Source: CAIQPS01 sp963783835
GTDB taxonomy: Bacteria; Actinomycetota; Thermoleophilia; RBG-16-64-13
NCBI GenBank assembly: GCA_963783835.1
Contig: CAWAOX010000015.1
Span: 248,001 to 312,000, forward strand
Direction: 5' to 3'
DNA: 64,000 nt
Part shown: positions 7,899 to 16,863 of the stretch, piece after piece
Layout of the letters: each line of letters opens with the position of its first letter
Position numbering within the stretch: the stretch's first letter is position 1
The notes under the pieces: generated by a model
The model's input: the letters and a program-made list of their open reading frames with translations, nothing else
Told to the model about the DNA's origin: nothing
Databases searched by the model: none
Made by a program: the position numbers and the translations under genes

Positions 7899-9167
7899 GT
7901 GCCGAAACCGCCGGGAGGGTCCGAACAGCTGCTTTGCAGTTTCTGCGGCAAGAGCCAGCGTCAGGTCAAGAAGCTGATCGCCGGCCCGGGCGTATACATC
8001 TGCGACGAGTGCATCGACCTCTGCAACGAGATCATCGACGAGGAGTTCTCCCCGCCTGCGACGCTCGATCTCGACAACCTGCCCAAGCCGAAGGAGATCT
8101 ACTCGATCCTCTCCGACTACGTGATCGGGCAGGAGGAAGCAAAGCGTGCCCTCTCGGTCGCCGTCTACAACCATTACAAACGGGTGCGGATGGCGTCGGC
8201 CGACGACGATGTCGAGCTACAGAAATCCAACATCCTTCTGCTGGGGCCCACCGGCTGCGGCAAGACGCTGCTCGCGCAGACGCTGGCCCGCATCCTCAAC
8301 GTGCCGTTCGCCATCGCCGACGCCACCGCTCTTACCGAGGCCGGGTATGTCGGCGAGGACGTGGAGAACATCCTGCTGAAGCTCATCCAGGCTGCGGACT
8401 TCGATATCAAGAAGGCCGAGACCGGGATCATCTACATCGATGAAGTGGACAAGATCGCGCGCAAAGCGGACAACCCATCCATCACGCGCGACGTATCGGG
8501 CGAAGGGGTCCAGCAGGCCCTGCTCAAGATACTGGAAGGCACCACTGCCAGCGTGCCGCCGCAAGGCGGGCGCAAGCATCCGCACCAGGAGTTCCTCAGT
8601 ATCGACACCACCAACATCCTGTTCATCTGCGGGGGCGCCTTCGCGGGCCTCGAGAAACTCATCGAACGGCGGATCGGCAAGAAGGGCGTGGGCTTCAGCG
8701 CCGAGATCGAGAGCAAGAACCAGCGGGACGTCGGCGAGTTGTTCGCGCAGGTGCTTCCCGAGGACCTGCTTGCATTTGGGCTCATCCCCGAGTTCATAGG
8801 ACGGCTCCCGGTCATCTGCAATGTCCATCAGCTCCGCCAGGAAGACCTGGTATGCATACTCACAGAACCGAAGAACGCTCTCACGAAGCAGTATCACAAA
8901 TTCTTCGCCTACGACGGGGTGGATCTGATCTTCCAGAAAGAGGCCCTCGATGCGATAGCCGGGGCGGCCTTGAAGCTGGAGACCGGCGCCCGGGGCCTGC
9001 GGTCGATCATCGAGTCGGCGCTCATCAACGTCATGTTCGAGCTTCCCAGCCGGCGCGACGTGACGAAATGCGTCGTCACCCGGGAAGTGATAGAGAAACG
9101 CATCGACCCGACCCTGGTGACGAGCACCGCGCGCGAGGAGTTAGAGCTGGGTCAAGAATCAGCATAG
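7899..9167 (+). CDS. clpX: ATP-dependent Clp protease ATPase subunit ClpX
   Basis: AAA+ unfoldase that feeds ClpP, 422 aa, from GTG 7899 after a TAGGGGG site. Seen: N-terminal zinc-binding domain with Cys13, Cys16, Cys35, Cys38; Walker A GPTGCGKT (116-123); pore loop GYVG; Walker B IIYIDEVDK; and the ClpP-docking loop, here GVGF rather than the more usual IGF. The C-terminal sensor-2 segment TGARGLRSIIE is present. All functional motifs are intact. Co-transcribed with clpP and lon. Confidence 0.98.
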   Translation: MPKPPGGSEQLLCSFCGKSQRQVKKLIAGPGVYICDECIDLCNEIIDEEFSPPATLDLDNLPKPKEIYSILSDYVIGQEEAKRALSVAVYNHYKRVRMASADDDVELQKSNILLLGPTGCGKTLLAQTLARILNVPFAIADATALTEAGYVGEDVENILLKLIQAADFDIKKAETGIIYIDEVDKIARKADNPSITRDVSGEGVQQALLKILEGTTASVPPQGGRKHPHQEFLSIDTTNILFICGGAFAGLEKLIERRIGKKGVGFSAEIESKNQRDVGELFAQVLPEDLLAFGLIPEFIGRLPVICNVHQLRQEDLVCILTEPKNALTKQYHKFFAYDGVDLIFQKEALDAIAGAALKLETGARGLRSIIESALINVMFELPSRRDVTKCVVTREVIEKRIDPTLVTSTAREELELGQESA

Positions 9168-9179
9168 GCGGGACGTAAC

Positions 9180-11747
9180 ATGGCTGAAAGCAGACGGGCT
9201 GTCCCGCTACTCGCTACGCGCGACCTCGTCCTCTTCCCGGGGATGCTGGCGCCGATATTCGTGGAGAGGGACAAGGGCGTCCGCGCCCTGGAGCAGACGC
9301 AACAGACAAGCGGGATGCTTGTGATGGCCGCGCAGCGCTCGGCGGCCACGGACGATCCCGAGCCGGAGGACATCTACCCGGTCGGCACGCTCGCCAAAGT
9401 CGTGCAGTTCTCACGCCTTTCGGACGGTACCCTGAAGGCCCTCATCGAGGGGCGGGAACGGGTGACCATCGATTCCTTCCAGGCGACGGTGCCTCTGTTC
9501 ACGGTCCAGTACAGCCCATTGGAGAGTAAGACGCCGGTCAAATGGCCCCGCATGCGGGCCCTGATGGATTCGGTGGGGCGGGAGTTCGCCAACTATGTCG
9601 GCCAGACCCCGCAGTTGCCCGAGGAAGCGGAGACCGCGCTCGAGTCCGTGACCGACCCGGAGACAATGGTCAACGTCATCGCCGCGAACCTGATGATCGG
9701 TCCGGACCGCAAGCAGGAACTGCTGGAGGGCGACGAGCCCGAGGCCCGGTTGCTGTTGCTCCTCGAGACCCTCATCCAGGAGAACGAGTTCATCGCTTTG
9801 GAGAACGAGATCTCCGAGCGGGTCCACGACAGCTTCGAGCGGCAGCAGCGGCGCGTGTTCCTGCACGAGCGACTGAAAGTGCTCCAGGAGGAGCTGGGCG
9901 AAGAGGGCGAGGAGGACACCGAGCGCGGGGTCTACCTCAAGCAACTCGAAAGCAAGAAGCTTCCCGAGGCCGCCGCCGCCGCCCTCACCAAGGAGATCAA
10001 GAGACTCAGCGATCTGCCGCCGCTGTCCGCCGAAGTCGCGGTCGCGAAGACGTACCTCGACACCGCCCTCGGCCTGCCGTGGGGCACCCGCTCCGGTTCG
10101 GCCATCCCGGACGTGGCCATGGTAGCGCGTGTGCTCGACGAGACCCATTACGGCCTCAAGACCGTGAAGGACCGCATAATCGAGTATCTGGCCGTGGCCT
10201 CGTTGCGAGGGGGCACGCCTCCGAACGCCATCCTCTGCCTGGTCGGCCCTCCAGGTGTGGGCAAGACCTCCGTCGCCATGGCCACGGCCAAAGGCCTGGA
10301 CCGTCCGCTGCAGCGCATCAGCCTGGGTGGGGTGCGCGATGAGGGCGAGATCAGGGGCCACAGGCGGACCTACGTTGGCGCCATGCCCGGCCGCATCATC
10401 GACGCGCTCAAGCGCGCCGGTGTGGACGACCCGGTCATCGTCCTTGACGAGATCGACAAGATGGAGGCCGACTGGCGAGGAGACCCGGCCGCCGCCCTCA
10501 TGGAGGTCCTCGACCCGGTTCAGAACCGCACCTTCCGCGACAACTACCTCGAACTCGAGTACGACCTCTCTCACGTCTTCTTCATCGCTACCGCGAACTA
10601 TGACGAGGACATTCCTGAGACGCTGCACGACCGTTTGGAGATCATCCGGCTTCCCGGTTACACCGACCGTGAGAAGCTCGAGATAGCAGCTCGCCATCTG
10701 ATCCCGAAGATCGCCGAGGAGAGCGGGCTGAGCGACCTGGGCAACGTGCTCACCCCGGCAGCCGTACGCACCCTCATTCGCGAGTACACCCGGGAGGCCG
10801 GGGTGAGAGAGGTGGCCCGTCTCATCGGCAAGGTGTACCGACGGTTGGCGCGTATGAAGGTCGAGGGCAAGCAGGTGCCGCGCCGGGTGGGGCCCGGCCG
10901 GTTGGCGAATCTCGTGGGTCCGGCACCGTTCCTGTCCGCCCGGCTGGCCACCGAGCCCCACGTGGGCGTGAGTCTGGGACTGGCATATACGGGGGCCGGG
11001 GGGGACGTGCTGCGCATCGAGTGCGTGGTGACGCCGGGTAAGGGCGACTTCCACCTGACGGGGCAACTCGGCGAGATCATGCAGGAGAGCGTCACCGCGG
11101 CCTGGGGCTATCTGAAGACCTCGCTGGTAAGGGACCCGACTCTGAGCGCGCTCTGGGCTGACTCGCCCGGCCGCCTCTATCTGCTCGACAACTACCAGCA
11201 ACCGGAGCCGCCGGAGGACTCGCCCGGCCCCGGTCAGGGCGGCGACGTGCGCAGGCCTGCCGGCCGGCTCATCGAGACGGGCGCTCCAGAGCCTGGCTTT
11301 CGCCCGGATGAGCGCGGCGGTGAGTCCGAGCCGCAACAACCGTCGGACCACGAACTCCTGTCGGGGCTGGAAGTGCGTATGCACTTCCCCGAGGGCGGCG
11401 TTCCCAAGGAAGGGCCGTCAGCCGGTATCGCGGTTGCCACCGCGCTTCTCTCGGCGTTGTTGCAGATACCTGTCCTGCCCCGGGTAGCCTTGTCGGGGGA
11501 GATAACTCTGACCGGCCAGGTGCTGCCGGTGGGCGGCCTCAAAGAGAAGATGCTGGCGGCCCTGCGGGAAGGCGTGCAGACCGTCGTCCTGCCGAGGACG
11601 GTAGCGCCCGAGATCCACGAGCTTCCCCTAGAGCTCAAGAAGGGGCTCGACATCGTCTATGTAGACACTTTCCTCGACGTCCTGCCGAACGTGCTGCAGG
11701 GACTGGAGGAGGCGACCGAACCGCAGGGGGGGACTGAGCCGGCATGA
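9180..11747 (+). CDS. lon: ATP-dependent Lon protease with an extra insertion in the protease domain
   Basis: Homo-oligomeric AAA+ protease for misfolded and regulatory proteins, 855 aa, ATG 9180 with GGCGGGA upstream. Seen: N-terminal LON substrate-binding domain (~8-200), Walker A GPPGVGKT (356-363), Walker B VIVLDEIDKM, and the S16 protease domain with catalytic Ser747 (GPSAG) and Lys790 (GGLKEK), 43 apart as in E. coli Lon. Odd: about 60 Pro/Gly/Glu-rich residues (~660-722) sit between the helix ending TLSALWADSP and the strand LEVRMHFPEGG, where E. coli Lon has only a few residues. The reading frame is uninterrupted. The stop overlaps the valS start (ATGA). Confidence 0.97.
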   Translation: MAESRRAVPLLATRDLVLFPGMLAPIFVERDKGVRALEQTQQTSGMLVMAAQRSAATDDPEPEDIYPVGTLAKVVQFSRLSDGTLKALIEGRERVTIDSFQATVPLFTVQYSPLESKTPVKWPRMRALMDSVGREFANYVGQTPQLPEEAETALESVTDPETMVNVIAANLMIGPDRKQELLEGDEPEARLLLLLETLIQENEFIALENEISERVHDSFERQQRRVFLHERLKVLQEELGEEGEEDTERGVYLKQLESKKLPEAAAAALTKEIKRLSDLPPLSAEVAVAKTYLDTALGLPWGTRSGSAIPDVAMVARVLDETHYGLKTVKDRIIEYLAVASLRGGTPPNAILCLVGPPGVGKTSVAMATAKGLDRPLQRISLGGVRDEGEIRGHRRTYVGAMPGRIIDALKRAGVDDPVIVLDEIDKMEADWRGDPAAALMEVLDPVQNRTFRDNYLELEYDLSHVFFIATANYDEDIPETLHDRLEIIRLPGYTDREKLEIAARHLIPKIAEESGLSDLGNVLTPAAVRTLIREYTREAGVREVARLIGKVYRRLARMKVEGKQVPRRVGPGRLANLVGPAPFLSARLATEPHVGVSLGLAYTGAGGDVLRIECVVTPGKGDFHLTGQLGEIMQESVTAAWGYLKTSLVRDPTLSALWADSPGRLYLLDNYQQPEPPEDSPGPGQGGDVRRPAGRLIETGAPEPGFRPDERGGESEPQQPSDHELLSGLEVRMHFPEGGVPKEGPSAGIAVATALLSALLQIPVLPRVALSGEITLTGQVLPVGGLKEKMLAALREGVQTVVLPRTVAPEIHELPLELKKGLDIVYVDTFLDVLPNVLQGLEEATEPQGGTEPA

Positions 11748-14440
11748 CCGACGTGAGCATGGGGGCGCGCTACGCGCCTCACGAGGTGGAGGAGCGGTTG
11801 ATGAAGGGCTGGCTGGCGCGCTCCGCCTTCCACGCCTCGGCTGACGACCCCCGTCCCTCCTACACCGTCTCGATACCACCCCCCAACGTCACCGGCTCGC
11901 TGCACATGGGGCATGCCCTGAACGACACCATTCAGGACATCCTCATCCGCTACAACCACCTGCGGGGCTACAACACCCTCTGGGTCGTGGGCACGGACCA
12001 CGCGGGCATCGCCACCCAGAACAAGGTGGAGGGGCAACTGGCCGGTCAGGGACTGCGCAAAGAGGATATCGGCCGCGAGGAGTTCGAAAGGCGCGTCTGG
12101 GAATGGCGTAGGGAGTACGGGTCCACGATCATCCACCAACTCAAGCGCCTGGGGTGCGCCTGCGACTACGAGTCCGAACGGTTCACGATGGACGACGCTT
12201 ACCGGGAGGCCGTGGCCAAGGTCTTTGTGGCGCTCTACGAGAAGGGCGACATCTACCGCGACGTCTACTTGGTCAACTGGTGTACCCGGTGTGGGTCTGC
12301 CATCTCGGATCTCGAAGTGGAACACGAGGACCAGGCCGCCAAGCTGTACTACGTGAAGTATCAACTCGCCGGATCGGGCGAATCGCTGACGGTTGCTACC
12401 ACCCGCCCGGAGACGATCCTCGGCGACACTGCCGTCGCGGTCAATCCCAAAGACCCCCGATACGGGCGTTTTGTCGGCCAGATGGCGGTGGTGCCGCTCG
12501 CGGGGCGTGAGGTGCCGGTGATCGCCGACGAGCACGTGGACATCGGCTTCGGCACCGGCGCTCTCAAGATCACGCCGGGACACGACCCGGACGACTGGGA
12601 GATAGGCATGCGCCACGGACTCCCCAGTCTCTCGGTGATCGGGCTGGACGGGCTCATGACCGCGGAGGCGGGCGAGTTTGCCGGTATGACCGCCGCCGAC
12701 GCCCGAACCGCCGTCCTGGAACGGTTGGCAGAAGCGGGTCTCTTTGTCAAAGCTGAGGACTACGACCACGCGGTGGGCACCTGCTATCGCTGTGGCACCA
12801 CTATCGAGCCGCTGCTTTCACTGCAGTGGTTCATGGACATGAAACGGCTGGCCGCGCCTGCCATCACCGCTGTGGAGGAAGGCCGTGTCCGCTTCTTCCC
12901 CGCACGCTGGGGCGACGTCTATCTGGACTGGATGCGGGGCATCCGACCGTGGTGCATCAGCAGGCAGTTGTGGTGGGGGCACCGCATCCCGGCGTATTTC
13001 TGCGAGGACTGCGATCACCTGATGGTGGCGATCTCAGCTCCTGAGCGCTGCGAGGAGTGTGGGGGCCCGGTGCGACCCGAAGAAGACGTGCTCGACACCT
13101 GGTTCAGCTCGCAACTCTGGCCGTTCGCCACCCTGGGCTGGCCCGAGCAGACGGACCGGCTCAAGACCTTCTATCCCACCACTGTGCTTTCCACCGCCCG
13201 TGACATCATCTACCTGTGGGTGGCGCGGATGATCATGATGGGTTTCGAATTCATGGGCGACGCCCCCTTCGCCGACGTCATCATCCATCCCACCGTTCTG
13301 GCGGCCGACGGGCGGCGCATGAGCAAGAGCCTGGGCACCGGGGTCGACCCGCTGGAGCTCATAGCCGACTACGGGGCCGACGCCACCAGATTTGGCCTCG
13401 CCTACATGAGCTCGATCCAGGATGTGCGCTTCAGCCCCGAGCGGATCGAGATGGGGCGGAATTTCGCCAACAAGATCTGGAACGCTTCCCGCCTGATCCT
13501 CCAGGGCACCGACCCGGTGGCCGGCAGCACCCAGGGCGGGCCGCGCGTCGAGCTCGCCACCCTGGCCGATCGCTGGATCTTCAGCCGACTGGCAGCCGTA
13601 GGTGCCGAGGCGGCCGCGCTCTACGAAGCCTATGAGTTCGACGATGTGGCCCGGCTGCTCTACCGCTTCGTATGGAACGAAATATGCGACTGGTACTTGG
13701 AGATCGCCAAAACGCGCCTCTACGGCGAGAACGAGGCGGAGCGCAACGAGGTGAGCGGCAACCTGCTCGCGATGCTCGAGGCCGTGATGATCCTCGTTCA
13801 TCCGGTGATGCCGTTCATCACCGAAGAGATCTACGGACACCTGCCGCAGGTGGTCTCCGGACAGCGTCCGGGCAGCCTGTTCGACGCGACCTATCCCGAG
13901 GCCCACGCGGAATGGGCCGACCCTGCGGCCGAGTCGGCCATGGAGGCGTTCACGGCCGTCGTCGCCGGCCTGCGCTCGGCCCGGGAAGAGTTGGGCCTGG
14001 CCCGGGACGTCGTGGGCAAAGTCACGCTCACCGAGTCAAGCCCGGGAGCGGCAGCGGCGCTGAAAGGCCTTCCCGGCTCGGTCCGGCAACTGTGCGGCTG
14101 CGAGATCGTGGCGGTGCTGGGCGAGGGGCCAGAGCTCCGGGGGCACTTTGTCTCCATCGTCGGACCCGGCGTGAAAGCGATGCTGGACCTCGAGGGCCTG
14201 GTGGACCTGGAGCGCGAAGCCGAGAGGCTGGTGGGGAAGGCGGGCAGAGCGCAGGCCGAGGCCTCCAAAGCGCGGGCCAAATTACAGAACCAGGGCTTTG
14301 TGGCCAAGGCGCCCGAGGCCGTGGTGGCCGAGGAGCGCGCGCGCCTGGCGGCCGCGGAAGCGGTCCTGTCGGAGGTGCGCCGGCACTACGAGGAGCGGGT
14401 AGGCGGGCGATTGGCGCTGCCCGGGGAGGAAGAGAAGTGA
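11744..14440 (+). CDS. valS: Valine--tRNA ligase
   Basis: Class I aminoacyl-tRNA synthetase charging tRNA-Val, 898 aa. ATG 11744 overlaps the lon stop by 4 nt. Seen: the HIGH motif as HMGH (54-57, in PNVTGSLHMGHAL), a CP1 editing domain with TTRPETILGDTAV, the KMSKS motif as RMSKS (525-529), an anticodon-binding helical domain, and a C-terminal coiled-coil arm (~825-898, LVDLEREAERLVGKAGRAQ). The length matches bacterial ValRS. It is translationally coupled on both sides. Confidence 0.98.
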   Translation: MTDVSMGARYAPHEVEERLMKGWLARSAFHASADDPRPSYTVSIPPPNVTGSLHMGHALNDTIQDILIRYNHLRGYNTLWVVGTDHAGIATQNKVEGQLAGQGLRKEDIGREEFERRVWEWRREYGSTIIHQLKRLGCACDYESERFTMDDAYREAVAKVFVALYEKGDIYRDVYLVNWCTRCGSAISDLEVEHEDQAAKLYYVKYQLAGSGESLTVATTRPETILGDTAVAVNPKDPRYGRFVGQMAVVPLAGREVPVIADEHVDIGFGTGALKITPGHDPDDWEIGMRHGLPSLSVIGLDGLMTAEAGEFAGMTAADARTAVLERLAEAGLFVKAEDYDHAVGTCYRCGTTIEPLLSLQWFMDMKRLAAPAITAVEEGRVRFFPARWGDVYLDWMRGIRPWCISRQLWWGHRIPAYFCEDCDHLMVAISAPERCEECGGPVRPEEDVLDTWFSSQLWPFATLGWPEQTDRLKTFYPTTVLSTARDIIYLWVARMIMMGFEFMGDAPFADVIIHPTVLAADGRRMSKSLGTGVDPLELIADYGADATRFGLAYMSSIQDVRFSPERIEMGRNFANKIWNASRLILQGTDPVAGSTQGGPRVELATLADRWIFSRLAAVGAEAAALYEAYEFDDVARLLYRFVWNEICDWYLEIAKTRLYGENEAERNEVSGNLLAMLEAVMILVHPVMPFITEEIYGHLPQVVSGQRPGSLFDATYPEAHAEWADPAAESAMEAFTAVVAGLRSAREELGLARDVVGKVTLTESSPGAAAALKGLPGSVRQLCGCEIVAVLGEGPELRGHFVSIVGPGVKAMLDLEGLVDLEREAERLVGKAGRAQAEASKARAKLQNQGFVAKAPEAVVAEERARLAAAEAVLSEVRRHYEERVGGRLALPGEEEK

Positions 14441-15729
14441 GCGCGTGTGACCCGCAGGAGATCTGGGAGTATGTGAACGGCCTCGAGCGGCTCGGCACCC
14501 GGCTTGGTCTCGAAAGAGTGGGGAAGCTGGTGGAGGCCCTCGGCTCTCCCCAGACGGCATACCGGACCATCCACGTCGTGGGCACGAACGGCAAGACGTC
14601 GACCACCCGGTTCATCTCCTCGCTGCTGCAGGCGCAGGGACACAAGGTGGGGGCGTATACCTCCCCGCATCTCATCAGCCTGGCCGAGCGCCAGATGGTC
14701 GATTCCATCCCCTCGAGCGACGAGGAGTTCTGCGACCTGATGACCCGTATCAGGCCGGTCGTGGACGAGGTGGAGAAGAGGTTCGAACCTGGAGAATCCC
14801 TTACGCAGTTCGAGGTCCTTACAGCCGCGGCATTCCTGTATTTCAAAGAACAGGGTTGCGACGTGGCCGTCATCGAGGCCGGGTTGGGGGGACGCCTCGA
14901 CGCCACCTCTGTGATCTCCTCTGAAGTGCAGGTGCTCACCAGCATCGGGCTGGAGCATACGGAGCTTCTCGGGGATACGTCATCGGCCATCCTCAAGGAG
15001 AAGGCGGCGGTGATACCTCCGCATGGCCGGGTAGTCGCCGGAGTTCTCGACCCCGACCTCAGGGTCGAACTCAAGGAGTTCTGCGCGGCCCGGGAGGCGG
15101 AATGCCACTTTTTCGGCGATGATCTCGTCATCCTCGCCGATCCGCGTGGCGAATCCTTCGATATCTTCGGCCTCTATGGCTGCTACATGGATATCCGTCT
15201 GAAGGTTCTGGGCGGCTACCAGCGGGGCAACGCCGCGGTCGCCGTGGCCGCGGTCGAACTGTTCGACGGTGGTGAACTGGACCCCGAGGTGGTTCGGCTT
15301 GCGCTGGCTTCCGCCGCGGCGCCCGGCCGACTGGAAGTCATCAGTACGCAGCCGCTATGCATCTTCGACGGCTCACACAACCCTTCAGGCATGGAAGAGA
15401 CGATGCGCTCCCTGGATCAGATCCTCGAACGCCGCCGTCTCATCGCCGTGGTGTCGATCCTCCGGGATAAGGAAGCCGTAGAGATGATCCGACACCTGGC
15501 TCCGCGCTGCGACATCATCTTTGCCACTCAGAGCTCGAGTCCCCGAGCCCTCTTGGCGGATGAACTGGCTGCCGTCATCAGCGGACTAGGAAAGGGACCC
15601 GAGGTGTTCATCGATCCCGATCCTCACTCGGCCATGGTCAGTTCGTACCGGCTCGCCAGCTCGAATCAGGTGGTGCTGGTGACCGGCTCGTTCACACTTA
15701 TCTCCGACCTCAAGCGGGGGATGAACTAG
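14437..15729 (+). CDS. folC: Bifunctional folylpolyglutamate synthase / dihydrofolate synthase
   Basis: Adds glutamate to (dihydro)folates; Mur-ligase superfamily, 430 aa. GTG 14437 forms a GTGA overlap with the valS stop and has GGGGAGGA 6 nt upstream. The frame stays open far upstream inside valS, but that extension is an Arg/Gly-rich artefact. Seen: P-loop GTNGKTST (49-56), the FolC segment EAGLGGRLDAT, and the C-terminal FDGSHNPSGMEE substrate region. Downstream lies a 40-codon membrane-protein gene. Confidence 0.96.
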   Translation: MSACDPQEIWEYVNGLERLGTRLGLERVGKLVEALGSPQTAYRTIHVVGTNGKTSTTRFISSLLQAQGHKVGAYTSPHLISLAERQMVDSIPSSDEEFCDLMTRIRPVVDEVEKRFEPGESLTQFEVLTAAAFLYFKEQGCDVAVIEAGLGGRLDATSVISSEVQVLTSIGLEHTELLGDTSSAILKEKAAVIPPHGRVVAGVLDPDLRVELKEFCAAREAECHFFGDDLVILADPRGESFDIFGLYGCYMDIRLKVLGGYQRGNAAVAVAAVELFDGGELDPEVVRLALASAAAPGRLEVISTQPLCIFDGSHNPSGMEETMRSLDQILERRRLIAVVSILRDKEAVEMIRHLAPRCDIIFATQSSSPRALLADELAAVISGLGKGPEVFIDPDPHSAMVSSYRLASSNQVVLVTGSFTLISDLKRGMN

Positions 15730-15732
15730 ACC

Positions 15733-15855
15733 GTGTCAGGGCGGCAAAAGCCGAGGAAAACGGGGCATCCCGCGCTCATAGCCCTGCTGCTTTTGGCGAT
15801 AGTGGTCGTGGTATTCTTTACCCTTGGCTACGTGCTTGCACGGGTCCTTATCTAG
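15733..15855 (+). CDS. 40-residue single-helix membrane protein
   Basis: A very short gene starting GTG 15733, 3 nt after the folC stop, with GCGGGGGA about 10 nt upstream. The first ~13 residues are basic (SGRQKPRKTGHPA). They are followed by a ~22-residue hydrophobic helix (ALLLLAIVVVVFFTLGYVLA) and a 4-residue tail. By the positive-inside rule the N-terminus should be cytoplasmic. It ends 10 nt before the next membrane protein and is probably co-translated with it. I do not recognise it; support is the coding-like layout, the tight spacing and the clear membrane segment. Confidence 0.55.
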   Translation: MSGRQKPRKTGHPALIALLLLAIVVVVFFTLGYVLARVLI

Positions 15856-15865
15856 GGGGCAGAAG

Positions 15866-16372
15866 GTGGACAACCTCTTCGAGACGGTCAACAAGATCAT
15901 CAAGTCGCCCTATTGGATGCTCACCCTATACGTGATCCTCTTCTGCGCGGTGGTCCTGTGGCTCGTTCTCGTCTTTTGGACCTACAAGGACGCGCGCAAA
16001 CGCGTCGACGACCCGGTCATCGTGGGCGTCGCGGTACTCACCTCGCTTGTCTTGCCCTTCATAGGGACCCTGATCTACGCCATCCTTCGTCCGGCCGAGT
16101 ATCTGGCCGAGGCGCGCGAAAGGGAATTGGAGATGCGCGCGATGGAGCAGGAGCTCCACACTCTGCGCGCCTGCCCCTCGTGCGGGGAGGTCATCCGACC
16201 GGACTACCTGGCCTGTCCGAGCTGCCGCCGGCCTCTGCGCACCGCCTGCCCTTCGTGTGACCGGGTGCTTGAGCCTGGCTGGAAGCTGTGCCCTTATTGC
16301 GCTCACGATCTCAAAGCACGGCGGGTCCCCCCGCCCGTCGACGCGCCCCCCGGGCTCGTCGAAGTGCAGTAG
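15866..16372 (+). CDS. Membrane protein with C-terminal double zinc ribbon
   Basis: 168 aa from GTG 15866, which has TAGGGGGCAGAAG immediately upstream; the frame is open a little further upstream but overlaps the 40-aa gene. Two hydrophobic helices (~17-40 and ~51-71) are followed by a helical linker (AEARERELEMRAMEQELHTL). Then come four CPxC knuckles (CPSC, CPSC, CPSC, CPYC) at ~102-148, a double zinc ribbon of the DZANK type. The function is unknown. Architecture suggests a membrane-anchored zinc ribbon facing the cytoplasm that binds protein or nucleic acid. Confidence 0.85.
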   Translation: MDNLFETVNKIIKSPYWMLTLYVILFCAVVLWLVLVFWTYKDARKRVDDPVIVGVAVLTSLVLPFIGTLIYAILRPAEYLAEARERELEMRAMEQELHTLRACPSCGEVIRPDYLACPSCRRPLRTACPSCDRVLEPGWKLCPYCAHDLKARRVPPPVDAPPGLVEVQ

Positions 16373-16425
16373 ATAGTCGCTTCTCGAACCGCGCGGGTAT
16401 CGCGCTCTAGCGCCTGGAGGAACTG

Positions 16426-16842
16426 GTGGAACGTACGTTGGTGCTGGTCAAGCCTAATGGTGTGGCTCGTGGTCTGATCGGAGAGGTCGTAGGGCGCCTC
16501 GAGAGGCGGGGCTTCGAGATCAAAGGTGCTCGCATGTTGATGGTCGGTGAGGAGCTGGCGAGTCGCCACTACGCGGAACACGTGGGCAAAGCCTTCTACG
16601 TAGACCTGGTCGAGTTCATCACCTCCGGGCCCGTATTCGCCATGGCAGTGCAGGGGCCCTCTGCCATATCTGTCGTTCGCACCATGATGGGCGCCACCAA
16701 TCCGTTGAACGCGGCTCCGGGCACGGTACGTGGTGATTTCGCCCTCGACATGGGCCAGAACGTGGTCCACAGTTCGGACGGGCCGGAAAGCGCCGAGCGC
16801 GAGATCGGCCTGTTCTTCGGACCCGAAGACCTGGTCGACTAG
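16426..16842 (+). CDS. ndk: Nucleoside diphosphate kinase
   Basis: Moves the gamma-phosphate between NTPs and NDPs through a phosphohistidine, 138 aa, the normal length. GTG 16426 is chosen: GGAGG lies 5 nt upstream and the protein then begins ERTLVLVKPNGVARG. The catalytic His115 is in NVVHSSD; the nucleotide-binding MGATNP segment is present. The next gene, maf, starts 21 nt downstream, so the two nucleotide-pool enzymes are likely co-transcribed. Confidence 0.98.
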   Translation: MERTLVLVKPNGVARGLIGEVVGRLERRGFEIKGARMLMVGEELASRHYAEHVGKAFYVDLVEFITSGPVFAMAVQGPSAISVVRTMMGATNPLNAAPGTVRGDFALDMGQNVVHSSDGPESAEREIGLFFGPEDLVD

Positions 16843-16863
16843 GCTCCGCCCGATCGGACGCCG

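Noticed and set aside
9411..11384. Long - strand open frame opposite lon
   Set aside because: Codon-mirror artefact of lon; no recognisable domain.
13672..14436. Upstream extension of the folC frame into valS
   Set aside because: The extension is Arg/Gly-rich and lies wholly inside valS; GTG 14437 has a good site and coupled overlap.
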